Shown: positions 9,145-18,664 of the stretch, in pieces
Layout: each line of letters opens with the position of its first letter
Position numbering within the stretch: position 1 is the first letter of the stretch
From: Comamonadaceae bacterium
GTDB lineage: Bacteria > Pseudomonadota > Gammaproteobacteria > Burkholderiales > Burkholderiaceae_C
Direction of reading: 5' to 3'
Length of the DNA stretch: 64,000 nt
Assembly (NCBI GenBank): GCA_027488215.1
Contig: JAIYCB010000044.1
Span: forward strand, 62,001-126,000
The notes under the pieces: model-generated
Told to the model about the DNA's origin: nothing
Database searches by the model: none
The model's input: the letters and a program-made list of their open reading frames with translations, nothing else
Translations under genes and position numbers: made by a program

Positions 9145-10347
9145 ATGTCCGCTTTCATTGAAGCCGCCTCACCGCACACCATGAACACCTATGGCCGACT
9201 GCCCATCGCACTCAGCCATGGTCAAGGTTGCCGAGTTTGGGACATCAATGGCAAATCCTACTTGGACGCGCTGGCGGGCATCGCCGTGAACACGCTGGGG
9301 CACAACCACCCCGATCTGGTACCTGCACTGCAGGATCAAGTCAGCAAGATGATCCACAGCTGCAACTATTTCCATGTGCCCAACGCCGAGGTTTTGGCGG
9401 CCAAACTGGTCGAGCTGTCAGGCATGACCAATGTGTTCTTCTGCTGCACCGGCTTGGAGGCCAATGAAGCGGCCATCAAGTTGGCGCGCAAATACGGTCA
9501 CGACAAGGGCATCGACAAACCCGAGATCGTGGTTTATGAGAAAGCTTTCCACGGCCGCAGCATCGCCACCCTGAGCGCCACCGCCAACGAGAAGCTTAAA
9601 AAAGGTTTCGGCCCCATGCTCGACGGCTTTTTGCGCGTGCCGGTCAACGACATCGAGGCCCTGAAAAAAGCCACCGAAGGCAACCCCAATGTGGTGGCTG
9701 TGTTCATGGAAACCATCCAGGGCGAAGGCGGCATCAACCCCATGCGCATCGAATACTTGAAACAAGTGCGCGCACTGTGCGACCAAAAAGACTGGCTGAT
9801 GATGATTGACGAGGTGCAGTGCGGCATGGGCCGCACGGGCAAGTGGTTTGCACACCAGTGGGCAGGCATCGTGCCCGACGTGATGCCGCTGGCCAAGGGT
9901 CTGGGCTCGGGCGTACCGATCGGCGCGGTGGTGGCAGGCCCCAAGGCCGCCCACATCTTCCAGCCCGGTAACCATGGCACCACCTTTGGTGGCAACCCAC
10001 TGGCCATGCGCGCCGGAGTCGAGACCATCCGCATCATGGAGAAAGACGGCCTGATGGCCAATGCGGCGCGGGTCGGCGACCATCTGCGTACTTGCCTTGA
10101 AAAAGCCCTGGCAGGGGTTGAAGGCGTCAAAGAAATCCGGGGCCAGGGCTTGATGTTGGGCGTTGAACTCGACCGCCCCTGCGGCCCCATTTGGAGCCGC
10201 GCGGCCCAAGCCGGACTGCTGCTGAGCGTGACCGCCGACAGCGTGATCCGTCTGGTGCCACCACTGATCATGACCGAGGCCGAAGCGGAGGAAGTGGTCG
10301 CCATACTGACGCCCTTGATCAAGACCTTTTTGGCAGAGTCGCCATGA
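9145..10347 (+). CDS. argD: Acetylornithine aminotransferase (class III, PLP)
   Basis: 400 residues from MSAFIEAASPHTMNTYGRLP, with CAGGAG 8 nt upstream; the track's start is 12 codons too early. It is a class III aminotransferase with DEVQCGMGRTGKWFAHQ and the PLP lysine in LAKGLGSGVPIGAVV. In arginine synthesis it transfers an amino group from glutamate to N-acetylglutamate semialdehyde. The family is close to succinylornithine and GABA aminotransferases; the ATGA overlap with argF supports ArgD. Confidence 0.9.
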   Translation: MSAFIEAASPHTMNTYGRLPIALSHGQGCRVWDINGKSYLDALAGIAVNTLGHNHPDLVPALQDQVSKMIHSCNYFHVPNAEVLAAKLVELSGMTNVFFCCTGLEANEAAIKLARKYGHDKGIDKPEIVVYEKAFHGRSIATLSATANEKLKKGFGPMLDGFLRVPVNDIEALKKATEGNPNVVAVFMETIQGEGGINPMRIEYLKQVRALCDQKDWLMMIDEVQCGMGRTGKWFAHQWAGIVPDVMPLAKGLGSGVPIGAVVAGPKAAHIFQPGNHGTTFGGNPLAMRAGVETIRIMEKDGLMANAARVGDHLRTCLEKALAGVEGVKEIRGQGLMLGVELDRPCGPIWSRAAQAGLLLSVTADSVIRLVPPLIMTEAEAEEVVAILTPLIKTFLAESP

Positions 10348-11309
10348 GCAACGCCCCATCGCCTGTGCGGCATTACCTTCAATTCACTGACCTGAGTGCC
10401 GACGAATACGCGCACGTCTTGACCCGCGCTGCCGAGATCAAACGCAAGTTCAAAGCCTACGAGAAGTACCACCCGCTGGCCGACCGCACGCTGGCGATGA
10501 TTTTTGAAAAAGCCAGTACCCGCACCCGCGTGAGCTTTGAAGCCGGCATGTACCAGCTCGGCGGCTCGGTGGTGCACCTGACCACCGGCGACAGCCAGCT
10601 GGGCCGCTCCGAGCCCATAGAAGACAGCGCCCGCGTCATCAGCCGTATGACCGACATCGTGATGATCCGCACCTTTGGCCAGGACAAGATCGAGCGCTTT
10701 GCCTCGCACTCGCGTGTGCCCGTCATCAACGGCCTCACCAACGAGTTCCACCCCTGCCAGATCCTGGCCGACATCTTCACCTTCATCGAGCACCGTGGCT
10801 CACTCGGGGCCGGAGGCAACGTCCTCGACTGTCTCCAGGGCAAGGTAGTGGCCTGGGTCGGCGACGGCAACAACATGGCCAACACCTGGCTGCAAGCGGC
10901 CGAATTGCTGGGCTTCACGGTACACCTGAGCACCCCCAGCGGCTACGAAGTCGATCAAACCGTCGCGGGCCTGCGCAGCAATGCCAGCTACAAAGTGTTC
11001 AAAGATCCACAAGACGCCTGTCGAGGCGCCGACCTGGTCACCACCGATGTGTGGACCAGCATGGGCTACGAGGCCGAAAACGAAGCCCGCAAAAAAGCCT
11101 TTGCCGACTGGTGTGTGGACGAAGCCATGATGCAAGCAGCCAAACCCGACGCCCTGTTCATGCACTGCCTGCCCGCCCACCGCGGTGAAGAAGTCAGTGC
11201 CGAAGTCATTGACGGCCCGCAATCGGTCGTGTGGGACGAAGCCGAAAACCGAATGCATGTGCAAAAAGCCCTCATGGAGTTTTTGCTCTTGGGCCGCGTG
11301 AACGTCTGA
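10344..11309 (+). CDS. argF: Ornithine carbamoyltransferase
   Basis: 321 residues from MSNAPSPVRHYLQFTDLSAD; the track start lies inside argD in another frame. The enzyme converts ornithine and carbamoyl phosphate to citrulline. The carbamoyl-phosphate loop FEKASTRTRVSFEAGM, the HPCQILADIFTF segment and the ornithine-site HCLPAHRGEE are all present. The ATG overlaps the argD TGA (ATGA), so translation is probably coupled. Confidence 0.96.
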   Translation: MSNAPSPVRHYLQFTDLSADEYAHVLTRAAEIKRKFKAYEKYHPLADRTLAMIFEKASTRTRVSFEAGMYQLGGSVVHLTTGDSQLGRSEPIEDSARVISRMTDIVMIRTFGQDKIERFASHSRVPVINGLTNEFHPCQILADIFTFIEHRGSLGAGGNVLDCLQGKVVAWVGDGNNMANTWLQAAELLGFTVHLSTPSGYEVDQTVAGLRSNASYKVFKDPQDACRGADLVTTDVWTSMGYEAENEARKKAFADWCVDEAMMQAAKPDALFMHCLPAHRGEEVSAEVIDGPQSVVWDEAENRMHVQKALMEFLLLGRVNV

Positions 11310-11310
11310 C

Positions 11311-11619
11311 ATGTCCGCCTGCACCACCTGTGGCGCTTGCTGCGTGAGCTTTCGAGTGGACTTTTCCGTTTACGAATACGAAGACGGCGGCGGCGATGTG
11401 CCCGCTGGGCTGGCCTCGCCCATCACTGAGCACACCTGCCGCATGCGCGGCACCGACCACAGCCCACCACGCTGTGCCGCGCTTTATGGCAAAACTGGCG
11501 AGAAAGCCATTTGTGGCATTTACGAATGGCGACCTTCGCCCTGCCGTGAGTTTGAAGAAGGCAGCCCTGCCTGCGAGCAAGCCCGCCGCCGCCACGGCCT
11601 GACTGCGCTGAACGTCTGA
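11311..11619 (+). CDS. YkgJ family cysteine-cluster protein
   Basis: 102 residues with a conserved cysteine set: CTTCGACC at residues 4-11, then CRM, RCAALYG, AICGIYEWRPSPCREFE and a final C. This is the pattern of the YkgJ (UPF0153) family, thought to bind zinc or an Fe-S cluster; its function is unknown. It starts 1 nt after the argF stop, so it is co-transcribed with the arginine genes. The kyn genes start 64 nt later with a palindrome between. Confidence 0.85.
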   Translation: MSACTTCGACCVSFRVDFSVYEYEDGGGDVPAGLASPITEHTCRMRGTDHSPPRCAALYGKTGEKAICGIYEWRPSPCREFEEGSPACEQARRRHGLTALNV

Positions 11620-11625
11620 ATTTCA

Positions 11626-11644
11626 CGGTTGTTGGAAATAACCG
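11626..11644. promoter_or_regulatory. Inverted repeat upstream of kynB
   Basis: CGGTTGTTGGAAATAACCG has 5-bp perfect outer arms (CGGTT/AACCG) plus inner TT/AA symmetry. It lies 39 nt before the kynB ATG. A second small inverted repeat, CCACA..TGTGG at 11648-11663, follows. Could be an operator for a kyn regulator encoded elsewhere, since no Lrp/KynR-like gene lies nearby. Confidence 0.35.
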
Positions 11645-11682
11645 ACACCACAGTATTTTGTGGGGTGCTACCTTCGCACACC

Positions 11683-12309
11683 ATGAAAAAACTTTGGGAC
11701 ATTTCCCCGCCTGTTGATGCGCAAAGCCCGGTATTTCCGGGCGACACACCTTACACCCAGCAATGGGCCGCCACGCTGTCGGACACCTGCCCCGTGAACG
11801 TGAGCGCCATCACCTTGTCGCCCCATGTGGGGGCGCACGCCGATGCGCCGCTGCACTACGACCCGCAAGGTGCGGCCGTGGGCGCTTTGGACCTGCAGCC
11901 CTTTCTGGGCCGTTGCCGCGTCATCCATGCGCTCAACGCCAGCCCACTCATCACCTTGGCGCACTTGCAGGATGCACTGTCCGATCTGCCCCCACGCGTG
12001 CTGGTACGCACTTACCGCCAGTTTCCACTCGGGCAGTTCGACACCCATCTCACCGGATTTGACCCCGTCTGCGTCCAGCACTTGGCCGATCTGGGCGTGA
12101 TGCTGATTGGCACCGACAGCGCCAGCATCGATCCGGCCGAGAGCAAAGCCCTGCCAAGTCACCAAGTGATCCGCCAACGCGGCTTGCGCGTGCTGGAAAA
12201 CCTCCTGCTCGATGAGGTGCCCGAAGGCGATTACGAGCTGATCGCCCTGCCCCTCAAACTCATGACCGCGGATGCGAGCCCGGTGCGTGCTGTCTTGCGC
12301 GAACTTTAA
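11683..12309 (+). CDS. kynB: Kynurenine formamidase
   Basis: 208 residues from MKKLWDISPPVDAQSPVFPG; the track's upstream start adds an unrelated 18 residues. It is a cyclase-family metal hydrolase with HVGAHADAPLHY, the histidine/aspartate metal motif, and GTDSASIDPAESKALPSH later. It hydrolyses N-formylkynurenine to kynurenine and formate. It opens a kynBUA operon (gaps of 23 and 10 nt) covering tryptophan to anthranilate. The length is typical of bacterial KynB. Confidence 0.94.
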   Translation: MKKLWDISPPVDAQSPVFPGDTPYTQQWAATLSDTCPVNVSAITLSPHVGAHADAPLHYDPQGAAVGALDLQPFLGRCRVIHALNASPLITLAHLQDALSDLPPRVLVRTYRQFPLGQFDTHLTGFDPVCVQHLADLGVMLIGTDSASIDPAESKALPSHQVIRQRGLRVLENLLLDEVPEGDYELIALPLKLMTADASPVRAVLREL

Positions 12310-12332
12310 AAACCATTCAGGGACAAACCACC

Positions 12333-13619
12333 ATGATGAACCTCACCCCCAGCCTGCATGACTGTGAATTGCTCGACGCGCAAGACCCGCTGCGCTCAAT
12401 GCGTGATCAATTTGACTTGCCCGCTGGCGTGATCTACCTCGACGGCAACTCGCTGGGCGTGCTGCCCAAAACCGCGCCAGCCCGCGTAGCCCATGCCGTG
12501 ACACACGAATGGGGGCAAGATCTGATCAAGAGCTGGAACAGCGCGGGCTGGTTCACCCTGCCCCAGCGCGTGGGCGACAAAATCGCCCGCGTGATTGGGG
12601 CTCAGCCGGGTGAAGTGGTGGCCGCCGACAGCACTTCTATCAACCTGTTCAAGGTGCTGGCCGCTGCGCTGCACATCGCCGCCGCAGACCACCCGCACAA
12701 AAAGAAGATCGTCAGCGAACGCAGCAACTTCCCCACCGACCTCTACATCGCAGAAGCCTTGTGCAAAGAACGCGGCTTCACACTGCAACTGGTCGAGGCC
12801 GACGAGATCGCCGCCGCCCTGCAAGCCGATGTGGCGGTGCTCATGCTCACGCATGTGAACTACCGCACAGGCGCCATGCACGACATGCAGGCCCTCACCG
12901 CGCAAGCCCATGCGCACGGCATCCTCACCGTGTGGGACCTGGCGCACAGCGCAGGCGCGGTGCCGGTTGACCTGAACGGCTCAGGCGCCGACTTTGCCGT
13001 GGGCTGCGGCTACAAATACTTGAACGGTGGCCCCGGTGCCCCGGCTTTTGTATGGGTGCACCCGCAACACACTGACCGTTTCTGGCAGCCTCTGGCCGGA
13101 TGGTGGGGCCATGCCGCGCCCTTTGCCTTCACGCCCGACTACCAACCCGCCCAAGGCATCACCCGCTACCAGTGCGGCACCCAACCCATCCTGAGCCTGA
13201 CCGCGCTCGATTGCGGGCTGGACGCTTTTTTGAGTGCCGAAGCGCAGGGTGGCATGGCTTCGCTGCGCCAAAAGTCATTGGCGCTCACGGGCCTCTTCAT
13301 GCAGCTGGTGCGCACGCGCTTGCACGGTCACGGCTTTGGCATCGCAACACCTGCGCAAGAAGGCCTGCGCGGCTCGCAAGTGAGTTTGACCCACGCCGAA
13401 GGCGCTTACGCCATCGTGCAAGCCTTGATCGCACGCGGCGTGATCGGTGACTTCCGCGCGGGCGATGGCGGCCAACACCCGGACATCTTGCGTTTTGGGT
13501 TCACGCCGCTTTACATCGGTTACGCCGATGTATGGCATGCGGCCGAGCACCTGTGCCAAGTCATGCAAAGTGGTGAGTGGCAAGACGCCCGCTTTGCCCA
13601 GAAAAACGCCGTGACCTGA
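12333..13619 (+). CDS. kynU: Kynureninase
   Basis: 428 residues, a PLP fold type I enzyme. It starts [20 protein letters not shown], then [14 protein letters not shown], and carries the PLP lysine region [16 protein letters not shown]. It cleaves kynurenine to anthranilate and alanine. It follows kynB and precedes kynA in the same operon. The length matches the family (about 415-430). Confidence 0.95.
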   Translation: MMNLTPSLHDCELLDAQDPLRSMRDQFDLPAGVIYLDGNSLGVLPKTAPARVAHAVTHEWGQDLIKSWNSAGWFTLPQRVGDKIARVIGAQPGEVVAADSTSINLFKVLAAALHIAAADHPHKKKIVSERSNFPTDLYIAEALCKERGFTLQLVEADEIAAALQADVAVLMLTHVNYRTGAMHDMQALTAQAHAHGILTVWDLAHSAGAVPVDLNGSGADFAVGCGYKYLNGGPGAPAFVWVHPQHTDRFWQPLAGWWGHAAPFAFTPDYQPAQGITRYQCGTQPILSLTALDCGLDAFLSAEAQGGMASLRQKSLALTGLFMQLVRTRLHGHGFGIATPAQEGLRGSQVSLTHAEGAYAIVQALIARGVIGDFRAGDGGQHPDILRFGFTPLYIGYADVWHAAEHLCQVMQSGEWQDARFAQKNAVT

Positions 13620-13629
13620 AAGGCCCGAC

Positions 13630-14514
13630 ATGAGTTCCTGCCCTTTCTCCGCCACCAACACAGCCAGCGCCAGCACAGCGCCCGGCGAGCGCATCGTGCA
13701 AGAAGAAAAAGCCCAGCTCGACTTTGACGGGCGCATGAGCTACGGCGACTACCTGCAGCTCGACGCCATCTTGAATGCGCAACAACCGCTCTCGCCCGAC
13801 CACAACGAGATGCTGTTCATCGTGCAGCACCAAACCAGCGAGTTGTGGATGAAGTTGATGCTGCACGAGCTTCAAGCGGCCATGCACAACATCGCGGCCG
13901 ATGAACTGCCCGACGCCTTCAAGAAGCTCGCCCGCGTCAGCCGGGTCATGGAGCAACTGGTGCACGCCTGGGATGTGCTGGCCACGATGACACCGCCCGA
14001 GTACAGCGCCATCCGCCCTTACCTGGCGCAATCGAGCGGCTTTCAGAGCTGGCAATACCGCTGCATCGAGTTTGCGATGGGCAACAAGAACGCCGCCATG
14101 CTGCAGCCCCACGCCCACCGGCCCGATCTTTCGGCCATCGTGCAGGCGACCTACGAAGCTCCGTCGCTGTACGACGAGTGCTTGCGCCTTTTAAAGCGAC
14201 GTGGCTTGGCTGTGCCCGACAGCCACACCCAACGCGACTGGCGTCAGCCCTACCCAGCCAGCGAAGCCGTTGAAAGCGCCTGGCTGCAGGTCTACCGTGC
14301 GCCCCAGCAGCACTGGGATTTGTATCAAATGGGCGAAGAGCTGACCGACCTGGAAGATGCTTTTCGCTTATGGCGTTTTCGTCATGTCACCACGGTGGAA
14401 CGCGTGATCGGCTTCAAACGCGGCACGGGCGGCACGGGCGGCGTGAGCTATCTGCGCAAGATGCTGGATGTGGTGCTTTTTCCAGAAATCTGGACGCTGC
14501 GCACTCAGCTGTGA
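13630..14514 (+). CDS. kynA: Tryptophan 2,3-dioxygenase
   Basis: 294 residues. It has the heme dioxygenase signature [20 protein letters not shown] and the C-terminal [15 protein letters not shown] substrate/heme loop. It opens the indole ring of tryptophan to N-formylkynurenine, the first step of the pathway although it is last in the operon. Starts 10 nt after kynU. Confidence 0.96.
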   Translation: MSSCPFSATNTASASTAPGERIVQEEKAQLDFDGRMSYGDYLQLDAILNAQQPLSPDHNEMLFIVQHQTSELWMKLMLHELQAAMHNIAADELPDAFKKLARVSRVMEQLVHAWDVLATMTPPEYSAIRPYLAQSSGFQSWQYRCIEFAMGNKNAAMLQPHAHRPDLSAIVQATYEAPSLYDECLRLLKRRGLAVPDSHTQRDWRQPYPASEAVESAWLQVYRAPQQHWDLYQMGEELTDLEDAFRLWRFRHVTTVERVIGFKRGTGGTGGVSYLRKMLDVVLFPEIWTLRTQL

Positions 14515-14612
14515 AGACGCCCTCCCAAGAATGACCCGGCTCTGAACAATGGGGCACCGACAAGTGTATTCATTTGCACTAACATGCCTGCTTCCGTCAT
14601 TGGGGAGAATCC

Positions 14613-15080
14613 GTGCAACTGAACATCAACGGCCAAAGCCGCACATCCACCGCCGACCCGCGCATGCCCCTGCTTTGGGTACTTCGCGACGAACTCAACC
14701 TCACGGGCACCAAGTTCGGCTGCGGCATCGCCGCTTGCGGAGCCTGCACGGTGCATGTGGGCGGCCAACCCGTCCGTTCGTGCGTGATGCCCGTGTCGGC
14801 TGTGGCCAATCAACCCATCAAAACCATCGAGTCCCTGGGCACGGCAGAAAAGCCGCACCCCCTGCAAGCGGCCTGGATCGCTGAGCAAGTCCCGCAATGC
14901 GGTTACTGCCAAAGCGGCATGCTGATGGCCGCCGCTGCCCTGCTCGACAAAAACCCCAAGCCCAGCGACGCCGACATCGACGCCGCCATGACCAACCTGT
15001 GCCGCTGCGGCACTTATCAGCGCGTGCGCGCCGCCGTCCACCGCGCTGCAGCGCAAATGAAGAATGGCGGTGCCGCATGA
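14613..15080 (+). CDS. [2Fe-2S] subunit of IorAB-type molybdenum hydroxylase
   Basis: 155 residues from a GTG start with GGGGAG upstream. The plant-type cluster motif is KFGCGIAACGACTVHVGG; the second cluster is GYCQSGMLM with NLCRCGTYQRVR. This matches the small iron-sulfur subunit of the xanthine-dehydrogenase family, in the isoquinoline 1-oxidoreductase (IorA) branch. It passes electrons from the molybdopterin subunit encoded downstream; the two genes overlap by ATGA. The substrate is unknown. Confidence 0.9.
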   Translation: MQLNINGQSRTSTADPRMPLLWVLRDELNLTGTKFGCGIAACGACTVHVGGQPVRSCVMPVSAVANQPIKTIESLGTAEKPHPLQAAWIAEQVPQCGYCQSGMLMAAAALLDKNPKPSDADIDAAMTNLCRCGTYQRVRAAVHRAAAQMKNGGAA

Positions 15081-17344
15081 AACGCCGCACCTGGTTACTC
15101 AGCGCACTCGGCGCGACCGGCGCATTGGTCGTCGGCTGGGGCGTCATGCCCGCACGCTCACGTTTGGGCTCACCCGAACTCATGCTGAAAACCCAAGGCG
15201 ATGTGGCCTTGAACGGTTGGATCAAGATCGCCGCCGACGGCGCAGTGGTGCTGGCCATGCCCCGCAGCGAAATGGGCCAAGGCGTGCACACGGCGCTGGC
15301 CATGCTGGTGGCCGAAGAACTCGATGTGCCCCTGAACCGTGTGCGTCTGGAGCAAGCCGGTGGCGACAGCATTTACGGCAATGTGGCCATGCTGGTGGCC
15401 AGCCTGCCCTTTCACCCGCTGGACAGCGAAGGCGAGCACAAGCCCACCAAGATCAAGATGGGTGAATGGCTGGTGGGCAAAGTCGCGCGAGAACTGGGCC
15501 TCAACGCCACCGGTGGCTCGTCTTCGATCGCCGACCTGTGGGACCCTATGCGCATGGCCGCTGCCACCGCACGCGCCAGTCTGTTGCAAGCGGCTGCTGC
15601 GACATGGAAAGTGCCCGCCAGCGAAATCACCGTGACCCAGGGCGTGATGCAACACGCTTCGGGCAAATCGGCGCATTACGGTCAGATGGTGGCCGCTGCA
15701 TCGGGCAGCACGCCCTCGGGCATCCAAACCAAACCGCGGGAGAAGTGGCAGCTCATCGGTCAACCCGCCCCTCGCACCGACATCCCCTCCAAAGTCACAG
15801 GGCAAGCCACTTTCGGCTTGGACGTGCGTCTGCCCGGCATGCTGTTTGCCGCCGTGCAGATGTGCCCCATGCTGGGCGGCAGCGCTGGGTCCATGGACAC
15901 GAAAGACGCCTTGGCGTTGAAAGGTGTTTCCAAAGTTTTGCCGCTTGACGCTTGGGGTGGCGGCACGGGGGGTTTGGCCGTGGTGGGACAAACCACCTGG
16001 CACGCACGCCAAGGCGTGCAGGCCGTCAAAGTGCAGTGGCAGCCCCCTGCCTCGGGCACATTAGACTCACAGCGCATCCAGGCCAACCTGCTCAAGGCTT
16101 TGAACGAAGAGAGCGGCTTCACCTTCCATGAACAAGGCGTGCCCACCCAAGCCGAAAAAGCCGCTACCACCCGCCTCGATGCCCTGTACCAAGCGCCCTA
16201 CCTGGCCCACGTGACGTTGGAGCCGATGAACTGCACGGCGCAATTCAAAGACGGCAAGGTCGAGATCTGGGTGCCCACGCAAGTGCCGCAAATGGCGCGC
16301 GACATGGCCGCCAAAGTAGCCAAGGTGGACAAAGAGAAAGTGACGGTCAACGTCACCCAACTGGGCGGTGGATTCGGTCGTCGCCTGGACGTCGACTTTG
16401 TCGGCCAAGCCGTGCAAGTGGCCATGGCCTGCGAAGGCCAGCCGGTACAGCTGAGCTGGTCGCGTGAAGAAGACATGAAGCACGACTTTTACCGACCCAT
16501 GCACCTGGCCAAGTTCCAGGCTTCACTGGACGACAAAGGCGAAGTCACCAGCCTGCGCATCAAGTCGGCCGGTGACGCCATCACCCCACGCTGGATGGCG
16601 CGTGCAGCGCCTCACCTGTCGGGCCCCATCGACATGCCCGACAAAACCACCTCCGAAGGCCTGTTCGATTTGCCCTACGGTTTTGCCAGTCAACACATGA
16701 GCCATGTGGCCACGAAGTCCGGCGCGCCCGTAGGCTTTTGGCGCTCGGTCGGCCATTCGCACAACGCCTTCTTTTCGGAAAGCTTCATCGATGAGCTGGC
16801 CGCCGCCACCCAACAAGACCCGCTGGCCTTCCGCTTGAAGCTGTTGAAAGAGGCGCCGCGCTACGCCGCTGTGCTGAAGCTGGCGGCCGACAAAGCGGGC
16901 TGGGGCACAACACTGCCCGCAGGCCGTGCGCGGGGCATCGCGCTGCACAAATCCTTTGGCTCCATCGTGGCGCAAGTGGCCGAGGTCTCGTTGACCGAAG
17001 GCCAGATCCGCGTGCACCGTGTAGTCTGCGCCATCGACTGTGGCACCGTCGTCAACCCCGGCACCGTGGCCCAGCAAATGGAAAGCAGCGTGGTCTTTGC
17101 CCTGAGCGCCGCGCTTTTCGGCAAGATCGACATCGTGGGCGGCGTGGTCCAACAAAGCAACTTTGCTGACGCCCCCATGCTCACGCTCAACCAGACCCCG
17201 GTGGTGGAAACCCACATCGTGCCCAGCACCCGCCACCCGGCTGGCGTGGGCGAACCTGCCGTACCGCCCTTGGCCCCGGCAGTGGGCAATGCCTTGTTTG
17301 CCCTCACAGGCAAGCGACAAAGGGCCTTGCCTTTGGGGGTGTGA
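15077..17344 (+). CDS. Molybdopterin-binding subunit, IorB-type (xanthine dehydrogenase family)
   Basis: 755 residues from MKRRTWLLSALGATGALVVG, a Tat-like or membrane-anchoring N-terminus (RRTWLL plus hydrophobic stretch); the track start is 60 codons too early. Motifs of the family include MPRSEMGQGVHTALAMLVAE, QLGGGFGRR, GFWRSVGHSHNAFFSESFID and a C-terminal GVGEPAVPPLAPAVGNALF. IorB-type proteins are single long chains hydroxylating N-heterocycles or aldehydes in the periplasm. No cytochrome c gene, often the third partner, follows: the next gene converges with only 2 bp between the stops. The substrate cannot be assigned. Confidence 0.87.
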   Translation: MKRRTWLLSALGATGALVVGWGVMPARSRLGSPELMLKTQGDVALNGWIKIAADGAVVLAMPRSEMGQGVHTALAMLVAEELDVPLNRVRLEQAGGDSIYGNVAMLVASLPFHPLDSEGEHKPTKIKMGEWLVGKVARELGLNATGGSSSIADLWDPMRMAAATARASLLQAAAATWKVPASEITVTQGVMQHASGKSAHYGQMVAAASGSTPSGIQTKPREKWQLIGQPAPRTDIPSKVTGQATFGLDVRLPGMLFAAVQMCPMLGGSAGSMDTKDALALKGVSKVLPLDAWGGGTGGLAVVGQTTWHARQGVQAVKVQWQPPASGTLDSQRIQANLLKALNEESGFTFHEQGVPTQAEKAATTRLDALYQAPYLAHVTLEPMNCTAQFKDGKVEIWVPTQVPQMARDMAAKVAKVDKEKVTVNVTQLGGGFGRRLDVDFVGQAVQVAMACEGQPVQLSWSREEDMKHDFYRPMHLAKFQASLDDKGEVTSLRIKSAGDAITPRWMARAAPHLSGPIDMPDKTTSEGLFDLPYGFASQHMSHVATKSGAPVGFWRSVGHSHNAFFSESFIDELAAATQQDPLAFRLKLLKEAPRYAAVLKLAADKAGWGTTLPAGRARGIALHKSFGSIVAQVAEVSLTEGQIRVHRVVCAIDCGTVVNPGTVAQQMESSVVFALSAALFGKIDIVGGVVQQSNFADAPMLTLNQTPVVETHIVPSTRHPAGVGEPAVPPLAPAVGNALFALTGKRQRALPLGV

Positions 17345-17346
17345 GC

Positions 17347-18576
17347 TCAGCCTCCACGCAGCGTCTTGAGGATTTTTTGGCCGCCACGGCCATTAACTTC
17401 CATGCCAAGACGCTGTTGTTCGGCGCGGATCGCCTCGCGAGATTTTTCGCCCAGCATGCCGTCGATGGGGCCGATGTCGTGGCCGCGCATCGTCAGCAGG
17501 CCTTGCAGCTCACGCCGCTCGGCACGTGACAGACCCGCGTCGTCGGTGGGCCAAGGCGTGGCGAAGGAGCCACCGCCACGCAGGCGGTCGCTCAAGTGGG
17601 CAATCGCCAATCCGTAGCTTTCGGCGGCGTTGTAGCTGTAGAGCGCATCAAAGTTGCGCGTTACCAAAAACGCCGGGCCGTTGGCACCGGCCAAGGTCAG
17701 CAAGCCCACGTTGCCTAAACTTTCTGGCAAGGCAGAACCATCGATGCGGCGCACGCCACGGGCAGCCCAGTCGGCCACTGGACGCTTGGTGCGCCTGCCC
17801 TCACCCGCCAAAGAGATGCCTGCTGGCAACTTCACCTCGATGCCCCAGGGCAGGCCTCGCTGCCAGCCGGCTCGGGCCAAAAAGTTGGCCGTGGAGCCCA
17901 GCGCGTCCACGCTGCTGTCCATGAGGTCGGCGCGGCCGTCACCGTCAAAGTCAACCGCCAGGCGTTCAAAGGTGGTGGGCATGAACTGGGTGTGCCCAAA
18001 GGCCCCCGCCCATGAGCCCACAAAACGCTCGGGCGCAATGTGCCCAGCTTGCAAAATGCGCAGCGCAGCAAAAAATTCGCCCCTGAAAAAGCTTTGACGC
18101 CGCCCGTGGCACGACAGCGTGCCCAGTGCTTGCACCAACGGGTACTTGCCAAATGTCTGCCCGAAATTGCTCTCCACGCCCCACACCGCCACCACCGTGG
18201 CCGGGTCCACGCCAAAACGCTCTTCGGCACGCACCAGCGCCTGGCGGTGCTGCGTCAAACGCGCCGCACCATCGCTCACGCGCTCCTCGTCCACCAGCGC
18301 CGACATGTAGTCCCAAATGGCGGTGCGAAATTCGGGCTGAAAGTTCAGCTTTTCGATCACGCTGAAGTCGGCCTGCAAGCCGGCCGTATGACGCGCCCAA
18401 GTGGCGTCGCTCACCTTGCCTGTGCGCGCCGCCGGACGCAGTTCGGCCATGCAAGCCGACAAATCGGTGTTTTGCGCCCAAGCTAAAGGGGCGAGCCATG
18501 CGCTGGCCAGCACCGCGCTCATGGCAGCAGCTCGAAACAGCGCCTTGGTGCATGGCTTGGATGGACGTGGAGTCAT
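17347..18576 (-). CDS. Lytic murein transglycosylase (MltB family, with PG-binding domain)
   Basis: 409 residues from MTPRPSKPCTKALFRAAAMS, with AGGGA upstream; the longer track start lacks support. A signal peptide ends at about LAPLAWAQ. The catalytic domain has the glutamate in VWGVESNFGQTFGKYP, GAFGHTQFMPTTFERLAVDF and DGRADLMDSSVDALGSTANF (SLT_2/MltB). The C-terminus (RRELQGLLTMRGHDIGPIDG) is a peptidoglycan-binding domain. It cleaves glycan strands to 1,6-anhydromuropeptides in the periplasm. No clear lipobox, so it is soluble or loosely attached. Confidence 0.9.
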   Translation of the reverse strand: MTPRPSKPCTKALFRAAAMSAVLASAWLAPLAWAQNTDLSACMAELRPAARTGKVSDATWARHTAGLQADFSVIEKLNFQPEFRTAIWDYMSALVDEERVSDGAARLTQHRQALVRAEERFGVDPATVVAVWGVESNFGQTFGKYPLVQALGTLSCHGRRQSFFRGEFFAALRILQAGHIAPERFVGSWAGAFGHTQFMPTTFERLAVDFDGDGRADLMDSSVDALGSTANFLARAGWQRGLPWGIEVKLPAGISLAGEGRRTKRPVADWAARGVRRIDGSALPESLGNVGLLTLAGANGPAFLVTRNFDALYSYNAAESYGLAIAHLSDRLRGGGSFATPWPTDDAGLSRAERRELQGLLTMRGHDIGPIDGMLGEKSREAIRAEQQRLGMEVNGRGGQKILKTLRGG

Positions 18577-18664
18577 GAGGAAAAGTCCCTGAGAGTTTGT
18601 AGGCGTGTGAATGCGCGCCAGCGAATGTTCAGCGGAAAGCAGACGAACGGCAAAGGCCTGGCGT

